A stretch of 64,000 nucleotides of DNA from Microvirga lotononidis (GTDB lineage Bacteria; Pseudomonadota; Alphaproteobacteria; Rhizobiales; Beijerinckiaceae): contig NZ_CP141048.1 of NCBI RefSeq assembly GCF_034627025.1, positions 2,802,001-2,866,000 on the forward strand. Direction: 5' to 3'. The notes beneath the pieces are model-generated. The model was not told where the DNA came from and searched no databases. It was given only the letters and a program-made list of their open reading frames with translations. Each line of letters begins with the position of its first letter. Position 1 is the stretch's first letter. Positions 1 to 8,498 of the stretch are shown piece after piece. The position numbers were made by a program, and so were the translations under genes.

Positions 1-615
1 TTTGGGCCGAACTTCCCGTCTGCGACACCGCAGTCAGCCCCTCAGGCTGTGACACGGGCCGCGCCTCAGTCCGCTCCGGTCTCGCTGCCGTCCGCTCCGG
101 CTCCCAGCCCGACGCGCACACAGCAGCAGGTGGCGAAGGACTTCGACCTCCCGTCGTTCGATCTCGGCTTGCCGTCGCTGCCGTCTCCGTCCTTGCGGGG
201 TATCGGCTCAACGTTGGGCCTGATGGACCCGATTGAAAAAACGTCCTTCATGGACGCCATGGCTAATCCGCAGATCGCACAGGGCTGGTCTCCCGGCTTC
301 CTCGATACGAGGCTCGGCAAGGCGACGACAGGCGCGGCGATGGGCTTTCTCACAGGTGGTCCGTTCGGCGCGGTGACCAATGGGCTGTATAGCGGGCTCG
401 ACATTGGCGGCATGTTCTCCAATGCCTTCGACCGTTACGCGAACGCCTATTCCAACCTGACGCCGGACGATTTTGCGGCGTTCGGTCTGGACGGCAACTG
501 GACGGATCGAGAGCCGACGCGAAACACGGGACGCGAGAGCGGAGCCCGCGTGGGCGACGGATCGTATTCCGAGTTCAGTGGGTACAACGACAATAATCCG
601 CAGGGTATTCTTTAA
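1..615 (+). CDS. Prophage protein of unknown function (5' end outside window)
   Basis: The reading frame is open from the first base of the window, so this is the C-terminal 204 codons of a longer gene; a GTG at 49 is an internal candidate start only. The visible protein begins with a Pro/Ala/Ser-rich low-complexity stretch. A Gly/Ala-rich hydrophobic segment follows (about residues 92-120 counted from the GTG), then a polar Asp/Asn-rich tail. Its position just upstream of a tail-fibre gene and the lysis cassette, with a terminator after it, suggests a late virion or tail protein. No family is recognised. Confidence 0.6.
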   Translation, partial: FGPNFPSATPQSAPQAVTRAAPQSAPVSLPSAPAPSPTRTQQQVAKDFDLPSFDLGLPSLPSPSLRGIGSTLGLMDPIEKTSFMDAMANPQIAQGWSPGFLDTRLGKATTGAAMGFLTGGPFGAVTNGLYSGLDIGGMFSNAFDRYANAYSNLTPDDFAAFGLDGNWTDREPTRNTGRESGARVGDGSYSEFSGYNDNNPQGIL

Positions 616-641
616 CTAACGCAACAACTTAGCGCATCAGC

Positions 642-673
642 AGCCTCGGTCAACAGCCGGGGCTTTTTCTTTT
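642..673 (+). terminator. Rho-independent terminator
   Basis: An 8-bp stem (642-649 with 657-664, one G-T pair) and a 7-nt loop are followed by a T-rich run. It ends transcription of the upstream virion-type gene, just before the ribosome-binding site of the next gene. Confidence 0.75.
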
Positions 674-685
674 GTGAGGTTTCAT

Positions 686-1132
686 ATGCCAGTTACCAGT
701 TGGTCCACCACGGCCAGCGCCAATGCCACGGCCGACAGCGCGTCGGGAATTATCTTCTCCGAAGGCCAAGCCCCGTCCTCGCTGAACGACTCCATGCGGG
801 CTTTGATGGCCGTCATCAAGGGAGACTTTGCCAACAGCCTTGCCGGCACTGGGTATCAGAAGCTCCCCAATGGGCTTATCCTGCAATGGGGAACGACGGT
901 CGGCACAACGAACGCGAACGGCAATTTTGTAATTACCTTCCCAATCGCATTCCCGACAGCCGTCCGCACGGTCATCCCGGTGAACGGCGACCAGGAGGTT
1001 ATCACCCTAGGCGCACAGTCGATTGGGGTTATCAACAGCGTTACAACCACCACCAGCTTTGCCGTCTCAGTCCGCCCCAATCCAGGCTCGGGTGCCGGGT
1101 TCCGTATTAATTGGCTGGCGATTGGACAGTAA
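686..1132 (+). CDS. Phage tail-fibre protein with gp53-like C-terminal domain
   Basis: This encodes a 148-residue protein. The ATG at 686 is preferred over the GTG at 674 because GTGAGG lies upstream of it as a ribosome-binding site. The N-terminal 50 residues resemble short phage tail or baseplate-linked proteins (segment SLNDSMRALMAVIKGDFANS). The C-terminal half carries the LPNGLILQWGTT motif followed by alternating beta strands, which is typical of gp53-like tail-fibre tip domains that bind host surface structures. It is much shorter than full tail fibres, so it is probably a tip or accessory fibre subunit. It sits directly before a small tail-associated gene and the lysis cassette. Confidence 0.75.
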   Translation: MPVTSWSTTASANATADSASGIIFSEGQAPSSLNDSMRALMAVIKGDFANSLAGTGYQKLPNGLILQWGTTVGTTNANGNFVITFPIAFPTAVRTVIPVNGDQEVITLGAQSIGVINSVTTTTSFAVSVRPNPGSGAGFRINWLAIGQ

Positions 1133-1133
1133 G

Positions 1134-1559
1134 ATGAAATATGCAGTTTTCGATGCCGAAGGGTTCCCTGCTGCCTTCTATGCGCCCGAGATCAATGGCT
1201 CCGACATTCCAGATGCAGCCATTCAGATCACCGATGAGCAGTGGCTTGAGTTCATTTCTAACGGCGGCTTTAGGCGTTGGGAGAACGGGGGCGTGGTTCC
1301 CTATTCCCCTCCGACGCCCGAGCCTCCGTTCCCGTCTGTCGTGACGGCCGCACAGGCAAAGATTGCATTGTTCAATGGCGGGCTGCTCGATCAGGTGAAG
1401 GCCGTTGTTGCTGCACACCCGTATGAAATCGTGCGGATTTGGTTTGCCGATGCGAACAATTGGGAACGCGGCAATCCTTATGTCCAAGCACTTGGCGTAG
1501 AGATCGGATTGACCGACGAGCAGATGGACGAGTTGTTCGTTCAGGCGAGCAAGATCTAG
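1134..1559 (+). CDS. Small phage tail-associated protein (possible tail-fibre assembly role)
   Basis: This 141-residue protein starts one base after the tail-fibre stop, so the two are probably translationally coupled. The ATG at 1134 gives an N-terminus (MKYAVFDAEGFPAAFY) with the pattern of small proteins encoded downstream of tail-fibre genes. A Pro-rich linker at about residues 60-72 joins an N-terminal domain to a helical C-terminal domain. A role as tail-fibre assembly chaperone or fibre-associated protein is inferred from position and general appearance; no catalytic motif is visible. Confidence 0.6.
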   Translation: MKYAVFDAEGFPAAFYAPEINGSDIPDAAIQITDEQWLEFISNGGFRRWENGGVVPYSPPTPEPPFPSVVTAAQAKIALFNGGLLDQVKAVVAAHPYEIVRIWFADANNWERGNPYVQALGVEIGLTDEQMDELFVQASKI

Positions 1560-1632
1560 CGTTTAGATGGGTCTTCTGCTACCGTAATATATAGATGCCG
1601 AAGTTGCCCCGGCTGAATGACGGCAACCGGAC

Positions 1633-1656
1633 ACCGCCCCAGAGGCGGTCTTTTTA
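1633..1656 (+). terminator. Rho-independent terminator before lysis genes
   Basis: A 6-bp GC-rich stem (1633-1638 with 1644-1649) with a 5-nt loop is followed by CTTTTTATTT. It separates the tail genes from the lysis cassette, whose first codon is at 1675. Confidence 0.75.
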
Positions 1657-1674
1657 TTTCAGGACAATTGAACA

Positions 1675-2295
1675 ATGGCAGCACCGACACTTGAGCGGTC
1701 GCTGGCGCTTGTCTTCGGCCACGAAGGCGGTCTTAGCATGGACCGCGCCGACCGAGGCAACTGGACCAGCGGCGTCGTCGGTCAGGGGCAATTGAAGGGG
1801 ACGAAGTACGGCATCAGTGCGATGGCGTACCCGACCCTTGACATCAAGAACCTGACCTTGGAAGCGGCGGCTTCCATCTACCGTAGAGACTATTGGGCGA
1901 AGGTGAGGGGCGATGCTCTTCCGGCTGGCGTTGATCACGCAGTGTTTGACTTCGCCGTCAACTCCGGCCCCGCCCGTGCGGCCATGGCGCTTCAGAAATG
2001 CGTGGGTGTCGCTGATGACGGGCATGTCGGGCCTCTCACGCTGGCGGCCGTCAATCGGCAGAACCCGGCAACGTTGATCACCAAACTGTGCGGCGAGCGC
2101 CTGACGTTCCTCCGCAAGATCTCGACCTGGCCGAAATATGGAAAGGGTTGGACCAAGCGCGTTCAGAAGGTCGAACGGGAAGCTTTGAGCATGGCCGCCG
2201 CACCGATCCCTGACGTAGAGCCGATCTCTGAACCTCCGAAAACCTCCTGGCTTGCCACTCTCCTGGCCGGCCTCTTCAAAAGGAATGCCGCATGA
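1675..2295 (+). CDS. Phage endolysin, glycoside hydrolase family 108
   Basis: This is a 206-residue peptidoglycan-cleaving lysin for host lysis. The N-terminal GH108 domain (about residues 8-95) carries the family motif HEGG, with Glu17 as the expected catalytic acid. The segments GTKYGISAMAYP and VDHAVFDFAVNSGP are typical of the family. Residues about 100-160 form the companion peptidoglycan-binding domain (LQKCVGVADDGHVGPLT). The last 25 residues are hydrophobic then basic, and no signal peptide is seen, so export would depend on the holin. The stop overlaps the start of the downstream holin-like gene by 4 bases, giving a classical lysis cassette. Confidence 0.9.
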   Translation: MAAPTLERSLALVFGHEGGLSMDRADRGNWTSGVVGQGQLKGTKYGISAMAYPTLDIKNLTLEAAASIYRRDYWAKVRGDALPAGVDHAVFDFAVNSGPARAAMALQKCVGVADDGHVGPLTLAAVNRQNPATLITKLCGERLTFLRKISTWPKYGKGWTKRVQKVEREALSMAAAPIPDVEPISEPPKTSWLATLLAGLFKRNAA

Positions 2296-2660
2296 TCCCG
2301 GCTCTTATCCCCATCATCCTGGGTCAGGTGGCTCAGACGGCCGCCCCCAAGATCATCGATGCGCTTGTTGACCGCATTGTCAAAGACCCTGCCAACCCCG
2401 TGACCCCATCGGATGCCCCGGCCATCCGTAAAGAGCTGGTGCCGGTCATCGAGCATCTGACGAATGGCGAGCCTTGGTACAAGTCCCGCGTAACGTGGGG
2501 CGCCATCGGTGCGATCTTTGGTGGTGTCGGAACAATCGCCACGGCTCTGGCGAATGGCGATTATAACCCTGAGATGCTCGGGACGGCGGCGCTGTCCGTG
2601 CTTGGCGGGTTCGGGACCATCTATGGTCGTTGGGCGGCCAAGCCGCTGGCCGCCAAATGA
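2292..2660 (+). CDS. Holin-like membrane protein
   Basis: This 122-residue protein overlaps the endolysin by ATGA. It has an amphipathic N-terminal helix and two hydrophobic segments at about residues 73-95 (WGAIGAIFGGVGTIATALA) and 98-116. The second ends near a basic C-terminal tail. Two membrane segments, small size and position directly after a GH108 lysin support a holin, the protein that permeabilises the inner membrane at lysis. Holin families are very diverse and I cannot name the family, so the call rests mainly on topology and context. Confidence 0.65.
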   Translation: MIPALIPIILGQVAQTAAPKIIDALVDRIVKDPANPVTPSDAPAIRKELVPVIEHLTNGEPWYKSRVTWGAIGAIFGGVGTIATALANGDYNPEMLGTAALSVLGGFGTIYGRWAAKPLAAK

Positions 2661-2869
2661 GCGACGATACCCGTGAGCGCATCGCCGCCCTGGAGGTTCA
2701 GGTGAAGCACCTGGCCGAAACTCTTGACAAGACCAACGACGTCGTGACCGAGCTTCGCGACCTTCTCTTGCAGGCCAAAGGGGCTCGTTGGCTTCTCGGC
2801 ATCCTCATTGCCATCGGCGGCTTCACGGCCGGCATAGCCGCCAAATACCTGCCGTTTCTCCCGCGCTGA
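2657..2869 (+). CDS. XhlA-like coiled-coil membrane protein of the lysis cassette
   Basis: This 70-residue protein starts at an ATG that overlaps the upstream stop (ATGA). Residues 5-42 form a heptad-rich coiled coil (IAALEVQVKHLAETLDKTND) and residues about 46-65 form one transmembrane helix. That architecture matches XhlA-type haemolysin/holin accessory proteins. It could act with the preceding holin-like protein, or as a spanin-like or antiholin component. An upstream in-frame GTG would extend it, but the ATGA coupling favours this start. Confidence 0.6.
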   Translation: MSDDTRERIAALEVQVKHLAETLDKTNDVVTELRDLLLQAKGARWLLGILIAIGGFTAGIAAKYLPFLPR

Positions 2870-2892
2870 CCCTTCCACAACTGGAGCCTCCC

Positions 2893-3078
2893 ATGACAGG
2901 CCGCGTCGTTGCGGTGCTGGTCGGCTTGCTGTGCCTCCTGGCCTTGGGCTGGGAGACACACGCGCAACCCAAGCGCCAACTCCATCCCTCCAAGCTTGAA
3001 AAGACCTGTCCCTACCAAGGGGCGTGGATGCCCTGCTTCATCCGTGATGAGGCGCTCTCTCAGCAATGGGACGTTTAA
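2893..3078 (+). CDS. Small secreted phage protein with signal peptide
   Basis: This encodes 61 residues. The N-terminus has a classical signal peptide: one Arg, a Leu/Val-rich core to about residue 20, then a THAQP cleavage region. The mature part is about 37 residues with two cysteines (KTCPYQGAWMPCFIRDEA) that could form a periplasmic disulfide. GGAG lies upstream of the ATG at 2893. It follows the lysis genes and its stop overlaps the start of the metallophosphoesterase gene (TAATG). No family is recognised. Confidence 0.55.
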   Translation: MTGRVVAVLVGLLCLLALGWETHAQPKRQLHPSKLEKTCPYQGAWMPCFIRDEALSQQWDV

Positions 3079-4052
3079 TGCGGCTGACCCCTGAACAGAT
3101 CGAAGAGACCAAGGCGGCTGTAGCCCGGCATGGCGGCAACAAAGCTGCTATCGCCCGTGATCTTGGGCTCACCAGAAGCACAGTCGCCAACCGGCTTGAA
3201 CGTGTACTGGCTGCCAGTAGTGCGGCGAACTCGAATGAGAAGCCTCGCGTCCGTGTGCCTTACCTGAGGGCGGTTGAGACTCCTCCGGTGCTGAAGGAAG
3301 AGGCCGAGGCTATTCGGGTTTGCGTGATAGGCGATCTGCACGTTGCCCCCGGTCAGGATCTCTCCCGGCTGAAGTGGATTGCCCGGCATATCGGGGAGAC
3401 CCAACCCGATCATATCGTTCAGATTGGGGATTGGGCATCATTTGATAGTGTCTCGACCCATGATCCAATCGGTTCCGTCAAAGCTAAGAGCCGCCCCTCG
3501 TTGCGGCACGACATGGAGTGCCTCCGCGAGAGCCTCAAACTGTTCGACAGTGAGCTTGGCCCGAGCACCATTCCCAGAATTATAACACTCGGAAACCACG
3601 AAGACCGAGTTCGCCGTTACCAAGACCTCCGCTCTGAGCTTGAAGACAGCCTTTGGATCGATGTCCTTCAGGACTTCGCTCAATTTCGGTGGAAGACTTA
3701 CGACTTTGGCAAGGTCACGTTCATCGGTGGCGTCGGGTTTGTCCATGTTCCCCTCAATGTAATCGGCAAGCCTCACAGCAGCCCGAACATCATGGGGAAT
3801 AATCTAGCGCATGATTTGATTAAAGGCCATAGCCATCGCGCAACGTATCAGACGTTTGCAAAGATAGGTGAAGGGCAGGGCGTTACTTTGATCGATGTGG
3901 GAACTAGTCTTCCACACGGACACGTCGAACCTTACGCAAAACTATCACAAACCTCTTGGTGGTATGGCGTACATGATGTTATTATTCGGAATGGGCGCAT
4001 TGATGACTTTGCGCGTGTTTCGATGAAGACATTGCAGGAGCGTTACGCATGA
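3078..4052 (+). CDS. HTH-metallophosphoesterase fusion protein (prophage)
   Basis: This 324-residue protein starts at ATG 3078, overlapping the upstream stop by one base; an in-frame ATG at 3066 is an alternative. Residues about 5-42 form a helix-turn-helix of the Fis or resolvase type (HGGNKAAIARDLGLTRSTVA). Residues about 80-300 form a calcineurin-like metallophosphoesterase: GDLH at 85-88, GDW at 117-119, GNHE at 172-175 and GHSH at 250-253, which supply the usual dinuclear metal ligands. Phosphodiester cleavage of nucleic acid or a nucleotide is plausible, but the substrate is unknown. A DNA-binding domain fused to a phosphoesterase suggests action at DNA. Confidence 0.8.
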   Translation: MRLTPEQIEETKAAVARHGGNKAAIARDLGLTRSTVANRLERVLAASSAANSNEKPRVRVPYLRAVETPPVLKEEAEAIRVCVIGDLHVAPGQDLSRLKWIARHIGETQPDHIVQIGDWASFDSVSTHDPIGSVKAKSRPSLRHDMECLRESLKLFDSELGPSTIPRIITLGNHEDRVRRYQDLRSELEDSLWIDVLQDFAQFRWKTYDFGKVTFIGGVGFVHVPLNVIGKPHSSPNIMGNNLAHDLIKGHSHRATYQTFAKIGEGQGVTLIDVGTSLPHGHVEPYAKLSQTSWWYGVHDVIIRNGRIDDFARVSMKTLQERYA

Positions 4053-4324
4053 GCCAAGTTCCTCCCGACGACATGCAGCCCATCGCGACCGCGCCAACAG
4101 ACGGAACCCGTATCGAAATTTGGCGTCCGACCTACGGCCTCTACTCCGTCCAATGGAAAGACGGGGCCTGGACGATCCGCGAGGGAAAGACGGTGCCGGC
4201 CCATGAAGTGACGCTCTGGCGCCTGCCACCTCCGTCCAAGTCCATGGAGGAGATCATGGGTGCCTACTACGTCCCGCCGGAGGAACGGTACGTGAGCCCT
4301 GATGAGGAAGGGGGCGAAGAGTGA
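4049..4324 (+). CDS. DUF551-like small prophage protein
   Basis: This 91-residue protein overlaps the metallophosphoesterase gene by ATGA. The N-terminal half carries the motif PIATAPTDGTRIEIW, then a conserved Trp-rich segment (VQWKDGAWTIRE) and the ending TLWRLPPP. This pattern is typical of the DUF551-type proteins common in phages, whose function is unknown. The last 25 residues are acidic and probably disordered. The gene also overlaps the next one, so it belongs to a tightly packed late operon. Confidence 0.65.
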   Translation: MSQVPPDDMQPIATAPTDGTRIEIWRPTYGLYSVQWKDGAWTIREGKTVPAHEVTLWRLPPPSKSMEEIMGAYYVPPEERYVSPDEEGGEE

Positions 4325-4731
4325 GCGTCACCACAAAGCGTGTCCCTGAGGACCATTGGACAATGCAGGTCGGCCGAATGCAGGTTGCGGCATTCAAGAA
4401 AGACGATGCCGGCAAGCCCCGCTGGAGCCTCCTGCCGTGGGACGTGCTCTTAGGCGTCGTCCATATCCTCGGCTTCGGAGCTGATAAATACGGCCCTGAC
4501 AACTGGTGTGCCGGCGCCGACTGGTCCCGGTATTACAACTCCACCCAGCGGCATCTCATCGCCTTCTGGATGGGGGAGAGAGCAGACCCGGAAAGCGGGC
4601 GCTCCCATCTCCTTCACGCGATCTGCGGCCTTCTCTTCCTGGCAGCCTATGAAATACGCGGGATCGGGAAGGATGACCGGCCTAGTCTTTCGGCCGATCC
4701 GTCCCCATCAACCGCCTCTGATAAGTCTTAA
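4321..4731 (+). CDS. dATP/dGTP diphosphohydrolase-like phage protein
   Basis: This 136-residue protein starts at GTG 4321, overlapping the previous stop. Its core has the pattern KKDDAGKPRWSLLPW, then GFGADKYGPDNW, RHLIAFWMGE, DPESGRSHLLHA and LFLAAYE. That matches the phage N-terminal dATP/dGTP diphosphohydrolase domain (formerly DUF5664). In phages this family is associated with changing purine deoxynucleotide pools, sometimes with 2-aminoadenine synthesis. No PurZ or dedicated polymerase is visible in this window, so that use is not shown. The C-terminal 20 residues are low complexity. Confidence 0.7.
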   Translation: MSVTTKRVPEDHWTMQVGRMQVAAFKKDDAGKPRWSLLPWDVLLGVVHILGFGADKYGPDNWCAGADWSRYYNSTQRHLIAFWMGERADPESGRSHLLHAICGLLFLAAYEIRGIGKDDRPSLSADPSPSTASDKS

Positions 4732-4894
4732 GCGCCTCCCGGCAAGCCCGGTCAATCACATGAATATCATCCGAGCCTATCGCCGTATGAATGCGCTTGG
4801 CGATCCTGGCGGATCTGTCCGTCTCATCACGGCCTAATCCGCCAAGCAACCAGATGAAGGCTTCGATGGGGTCTATGGAGGGATCGTCTGTCAT
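4682..4894 (-). CDS. Small hypothetical protein at prophage end
   Basis: This 70-residue reading frame runs opposite to the prophage late genes and overlaps the preceding gene tail-to-tail by 50 bases. It starts MTDDPSIDPIEAFIWLLGG and ends in a basic helical region (ACREALKTYQRRLMG). The protein is balanced in charge and predicted helical, as real small proteins often are. There is no strong ribosome-binding site and no recognised family. It might belong to a phage accessory unit transcribed against the late operon. Confidence 0.4.
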   Translation of the reverse strand: MTDDPSIDPIEAFIWLLGGLGRDETDRSARIAKRIHTAIGSDDIHVIDRACREALKTYQRRLMGTDRPKD

Positions 4895-4984
4895 GGGATG
4901 GAGTTTAGGGCAGGGCGTCTGGCTTCGCCACCGCGCTGGCACCTTGCAGGCTCAGCCCCTCCGGGTCTTCGGCCTTACGGCTGC

Positions 4985-5149
4985 TCATCGCTGACGCGGT
5001 CGATCAAAGTGATTGGGCCCGGACGCCCCATGGACGAGCCGAGCCCAACCCCGTTCCACCAGATAAGCGCAGACCTCATCGGATGGACTGACTAAACCGC
5101 GACGCGCGAACCACGGTTCCACCGTGGCTACAGGATTCAGCCGACTCAT
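4985..5149 (-). CDS. Small hypothetical protein near tRNA-Thr
   Basis: This is a possible 54-residue protein (starting MSRLNPVATVEPWFARRG) between the prophage late genes and tRNA-Thr. Codon use looks coding and the sequence has a helix-forming central part (SDEVCAYLVERGWARLVHG). There is no clear ribosome-binding site and the same frame stays open upstream through the tRNA gene, so it may be chance. The rest of 4895-5329 holds no other gene I can support. Confidence 0.3.
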   Translation of the reverse strand: MSRLNPVATVEPWFARRGLVSPSDEVCAYLVERGWARLVHGASGPNHFDRPRQR

Positions 5150-5329
5150 GTTTTCGGGGATGGACGAATCAAACTGAGCCGTTGCTACGGTGGCCCAGGT
5201 GGCTCCACGGATTTTCCACGGATTGAAGCGGCATGTTCCCGTCGCGTTCTGCCGCGAACTGCCGCTTTGTTCGCCCTCGTGGTGGGGTCGAACCTGCGAC
5301 GAAGCCTTTGAACTAAAAGGCATTTTGGC

Positions 5330-5404
<75 letters not shown>

Positions 5405-5468
5405 GCGCCAACGGGGAGGGCCGCTTACTGCCACAGGGCAGCCCTCCATGCAAGCTTGAAAATGATCT

Positions 5469-6695
5469 TTATTCGGCCGCCTGGACTTTTGGCTCCAGCG
5501 GAAGCCGCAGCGCCGTCCAGACTTCCACGAGAGCGGCCGCCAGGGCGTCGATATGGGCATTCGAGTGGAACGGCCCGGGCGTGATGCGCAGCCGCTCCGT
5601 GCCGCGGGGCACGGTGGGGTAGTTGATCGGCTGGATGTAGATGCCGTGCTTGTCCAGCAGCCGGTCGGATGCCGCCTTGCAGGCTTCCGCGTCGCCTACC
5701 ATCACCGGCACGATATGCGTGACGGTGTCGAGGACAGGCAGTCCGACGCCACTCAGGACCGCCTTGGTGCGGGCCACCTGGCGCTGCTGCTGCTGGCGCT
5801 CGGCTGAAGAGGTCTTGAGGTGCCGGATCGAGGCCGTGGCCGCCGCTGCGACCGCCGGGGGCAGGGCGGTGGTGAAGATGAAGCCCGGCGAGAAGCTGCG
5901 GATCGCATCCATCACGGCCTTCGTGCCGGTCAGATACCCGCCCATGACGCCGAAGGCCTTGCCCAGGGTGCCCTCGATCACGTCGATTCGGTGCATGGCC
6001 CCCTCGCGCTCGGCGATGCCGGCGCCGCGCGGGCCGTACATGCCGACCGCATGGACCTCGTCGATATAGGTCATGGCGCCGTAGCGCTCGGCGAGGTCGC
6101 AGATGGCATGGATCGGAGAGATGTCGCCGTCCATGGAATAGACGCTCTCGAACACGATCAGCTTGGGCCGGTCGCCCGCCGCGCGAAGCAGCTCTTCCAG
6201 GTGATCGAGGTCGTTGTGGCGGAAGATCGCCTTGTCGCAGCCGGACTGGCGCACGCCCTCGATCATCGAGTTGTGGTTGAGCGCATCCGAGAGGATCAGG
6301 CAGTTCGGGATCAGCTTGGCCAGCGTCGAGATGCCGGTCTGGTTCGAGACGTAGCCCGAGGTGAAGACGAGGGCCGCCTCCTTGCCGTGCAGGTCGGCGA
6401 GCTCGGCTTCGAGCGCCACGATGGGGTTGCTGTTGCCGGAGATGTTGCGGGTGCCGCCGGCGCCGGTTCCTAGCCGCCAGGCGGCCTCGACCATGGCGCG
6501 GGTCACGTCGCGGTTCTGGCCCATGCCGAGATAATCGTTGGAGCACCAGACGGTGATGGGGCGCGGACCTTCATGAGAGTGCCAGATTGCCTGGGGATAA
6601 CGGCCGGCCAGACGCTCGATATCGGCAAAAACGCGGTAGCGCCGCTCGGCCTGGAGGCGATCGAGGGCTGACGTGAAGAAGTTTTGATAATCCAT
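5469..6695 (-). CDS. hemA: 5-aminolevulinate synthase
   Basis: This condenses glycine and succinyl-CoA to 5-aminolevulinate, the first step of haem and tetrapyrrole synthesis by the Shemin route of alphaproteobacteria. The 408-residue protein matches the usual length of about 405. Visible pyridoxal-phosphate features are the glycine-rich [26 protein letters not shown] (Asp212, which binds the cofactor nitrogen) and EGTLGKAFG with Lys246 as the Schiff-base lysine. Two adjacent ATG codons exist; the second (MDYQNFF) fits family N-termini, and an upstream TTG is unlikely. It is monocistronic and divergent from the small gene at 6850. Confidence 0.97.
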   Translation of the reverse strand: MDYQNFFTSALDRLQAERRYRVFADIERLAGRYPQAIWHSHEGPRPITVWCSNDYLGMGQNRDVTRAMVEAAWRLGTGAGGTRNISGNSNPIVALEAELADLHGKEAALVFTSGYVSNQTGISTLAKLIPNCLILSDALNHNSMIEGVRQSGCDKAIFRHNDLDHLEELLRAAGDRPKLIVFESVYSMDGDISPIHAICDLAERYGAMTYIDEVHAVGMYGPRGAGIAEREGAMHRIDVIEGTLGKAFGVMGGYLTGTKAVMDAIRSFSPGFIFTTALPPAVAAAATASIRHLKTSSAERQQQQRQVARTKAVLSGVGLPVLDTVTHIVPVMVGDAEACKAASDRLLDKHGIYIQPINYPTVPRGTERLRITPGPFHSNAHIDALAAALVEVWTALRLPLEPKVQAAE

Positions 6696-6849
6696 CATCT
6701 CACCGGGTGGGCACTGCAATGCCCGGGGATCCTGGACCCATTATGCCAGATCGCATTGATCCGGGTCAAAGTCCTGAACCGTGATATTGCGGTTGAGAGC
6801 CGCTTGCGAAGCCTCTATTTGATAAAGGCGACGATGGGTCGCGTGAACC

Positions 6850-7017
6850 ATGACTGACGTGAAATCGCAAGAGAAAGCTGACCGGCTGAAGGCGGCCTTG
6901 AAAGAGAATCTTAAGCGTCGCAAGGCTCAAGCTCGTGGACGGCAAGCCGTGAAGGCGCCTGGAACCGAAACCGGGAGCTTGAGCGTTACGGACGAGCGCG
7001 ACAAGCCGTCCGACTAG
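6850..7017 (+). CDS. Small basic conserved protein upstream of murA
   Basis: This 55-residue protein starts at ATG 6850. The N-terminal half is a strongly basic helix (QEKADRLKAALKENLKRRKA) and the C-terminal half is a polar, Asp/Ser-rich tail. Small genes of this type often lie directly before murA in Hyphomicrobiales; their function is not known. The basic helix could bind RNA or another protein. It lies divergent to hemA and 61 bases before murA, so the two plus-strand genes may be co-transcribed. Confidence 0.6.
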   Translation: MTDVKSQEKADRLKAALKENLKRRKAQARGRQAVKAPGTETGSLSVTDERDKPSD

Positions 7018-7078
7018 CCGGATGGGCTCGAGACGCGCATAGCGCTTGGCTCGCTAAAAACAGTGTAAGGGGAATTCG

Positions 7079-8368
7079 ATGGATCGCATTCGCATCCGGG
7101 GCGGCGCGCCTCTCAACGGCTTGATTCCGATTTCAGGTGCCAAGAATGCGGCCCTGCCTCTCATGATCGCCAGCCTTCTCACGGAAGAGACCCTGGAGCT
7201 GGGCAATGTCCCGCGCCTCGCGGACATCTCCTCCCTGCTGCGGATCATGAGCAATTTCGGTGTCGATCACTCGATCGCCGGCCGCCGGCCCGGCCAGTCC
7301 TCGGAGACGGGACAGACCATTCGCCTGGCGGCCAAGAGCGTCATCGACACCACGGCCCCCTACGAGCTGGTCTCGACCATGCGGGCGAGCTTCTGGGTCA
7401 TCGCTCCCCTGGTGGCCCGGTTCGGCCATGCCAAGGTGTCCATGCCCGGCGGCTGCGCCATCGGCACCCGGCCGGTCGACCTGCTCATCATGGCGCTCGC
7501 CAAGCTCGGCGCGGCCATCGAGATCGAAGCCGGCTACGTGGTGGCGACGGCTCCCAAGGGCCTGATCGGATCCGAGATCGACTTCCCGAAGGTGACGGTA
7601 GGCGGCACCCACGTGGCCCTGATGGCCGCGACGCTTGCGCGGGGAACCACCGTCATTCGCAACGCCGCCCGTGAGCCCGAGGTGGTGGATCTGGCCGAGT
7701 GCCTCATCAAGATGGGAGCCAAGATCCAGGGCGCCGGCACCTCGGAGATCGTGGTGGAAGGCGTGACCAGCCTCGGCGGGACATCCCACGACGTCATGCC
7801 GGACCGGATCGAGACCGGCACCTATGCCATGGCGGTCGCCATGACGGGCGGCGACATCGTTCTGGACAACACCCGGCCCGAATATCTCCAGGCCGCTCTC
7901 GACGTCCTGGGCCAAGCCGGGGCCGATGTGTCTCCGACCCATGGGGGCATCAGGATCCGGCGCAACGGCAATGGCATCCAACCGGTAGATGTTACCACAG
8001 ACCCGTTCCCAGGCTTCCCGACCGACCTGCAGGCCCAGTTCATGGCGCTCATGACCCGGGCGAACGGCACGTCCCGCATCCGCGAGACGATCTTCGAGAA
8101 CCGCTTCATGCACGTGCAGGAACTCGCCCGGCTCGGCGCGCAGATCCGCCTCGACGGTGACAGCGCCTATGTGGATGGCGTGGCTGGCCTCAAGGGAGCG
8201 CCCGTCATGGCGACCGATCTGCGGGCGTCGGTGTCCCTCGTCATCGCAGGTCTCGTGGCCGAAGGCGAAACCACCATCAACCGGGTCTACCACCTGGATC
8301 GCGGCTTCGAGGCCCTCGAAGCCAAGCTCGCCCGCTGCGGCGCTCAGATCGAGCGCCTGAGAGGCTAG
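7079..8368 (+). CDS. murA: UDP-N-acetylglucosamine 1-carboxyvinyltransferase
   Basis: This transfers enolpyruvate from phosphoenolpyruvate to UDP-GlcNAc, the first committed step of peptidoglycan synthesis in the cytoplasm and the target of fosfomycin. The 429-residue length is standard. Residues 19-27 contain the substrate-binding GAKNAALP motif with Lys22 and Asn23. The catalytic cysteine is Cys126 in [13 protein letters not shown], so the enzyme has the fosfomycin-sensitive Cys form rather than the resistant Asp form. Later segments such as [11 protein letters not shown] and [16 protein letters not shown] are family hallmarks. A strong terminator follows. Confidence 0.98.
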   Translation: MDRIRIRGGAPLNGLIPISGAKNAALPLMIASLLTEETLELGNVPRLADISSLLRIMSNFGVDHSIAGRRPGQSSETGQTIRLAAKSVIDTTAPYELVSTMRASFWVIAPLVARFGHAKVSMPGGCAIGTRPVDLLIMALAKLGAAIEIEAGYVVATAPKGLIGSEIDFPKVTVGGTHVALMAATLARGTTVIRNAAREPEVVDLAECLIKMGAKIQGAGTSEIVVEGVTSLGGTSHDVMPDRIETGTYAMAVAMTGGDIVLDNTRPEYLQAALDVLGQAGADVSPTHGGIRIRRNGNGIQPVDVTTDPFPGFPTDLQAQFMALMTRANGTSRIRETIFENRFMHVQELARLGAQIRLDGDSAYVDGVAGLKGAPVMATDLRASVSLVIAGLVAEGETTINRVYHLDRGFEALEAKLARCGAQIERLRG

Positions 8369-8375
8369 AATGATC

Positions 8376-8406
8376 GGGCCGGCTCCATTGCCGGCCCTTT
8401 CTTTTC
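8376..8406 (+). terminator. Rho-independent terminator after murA
   Basis: A perfect 8-bp GC stem (8376-8383 with 8390-8397) and a 6-nt loop are followed by TTTCTTTT. It separates murA from the DUF2948-hisD operon. Confidence 0.85.
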
Positions 8407-8498
8407 CGGACCATGAAGAAGAAGCCGCCTGGAAAGGTTGCAGCGGGGCAGAGGGATCTCTACCTAAACCTTAAAGTTCAACAATAGGTTGGTGGCCC

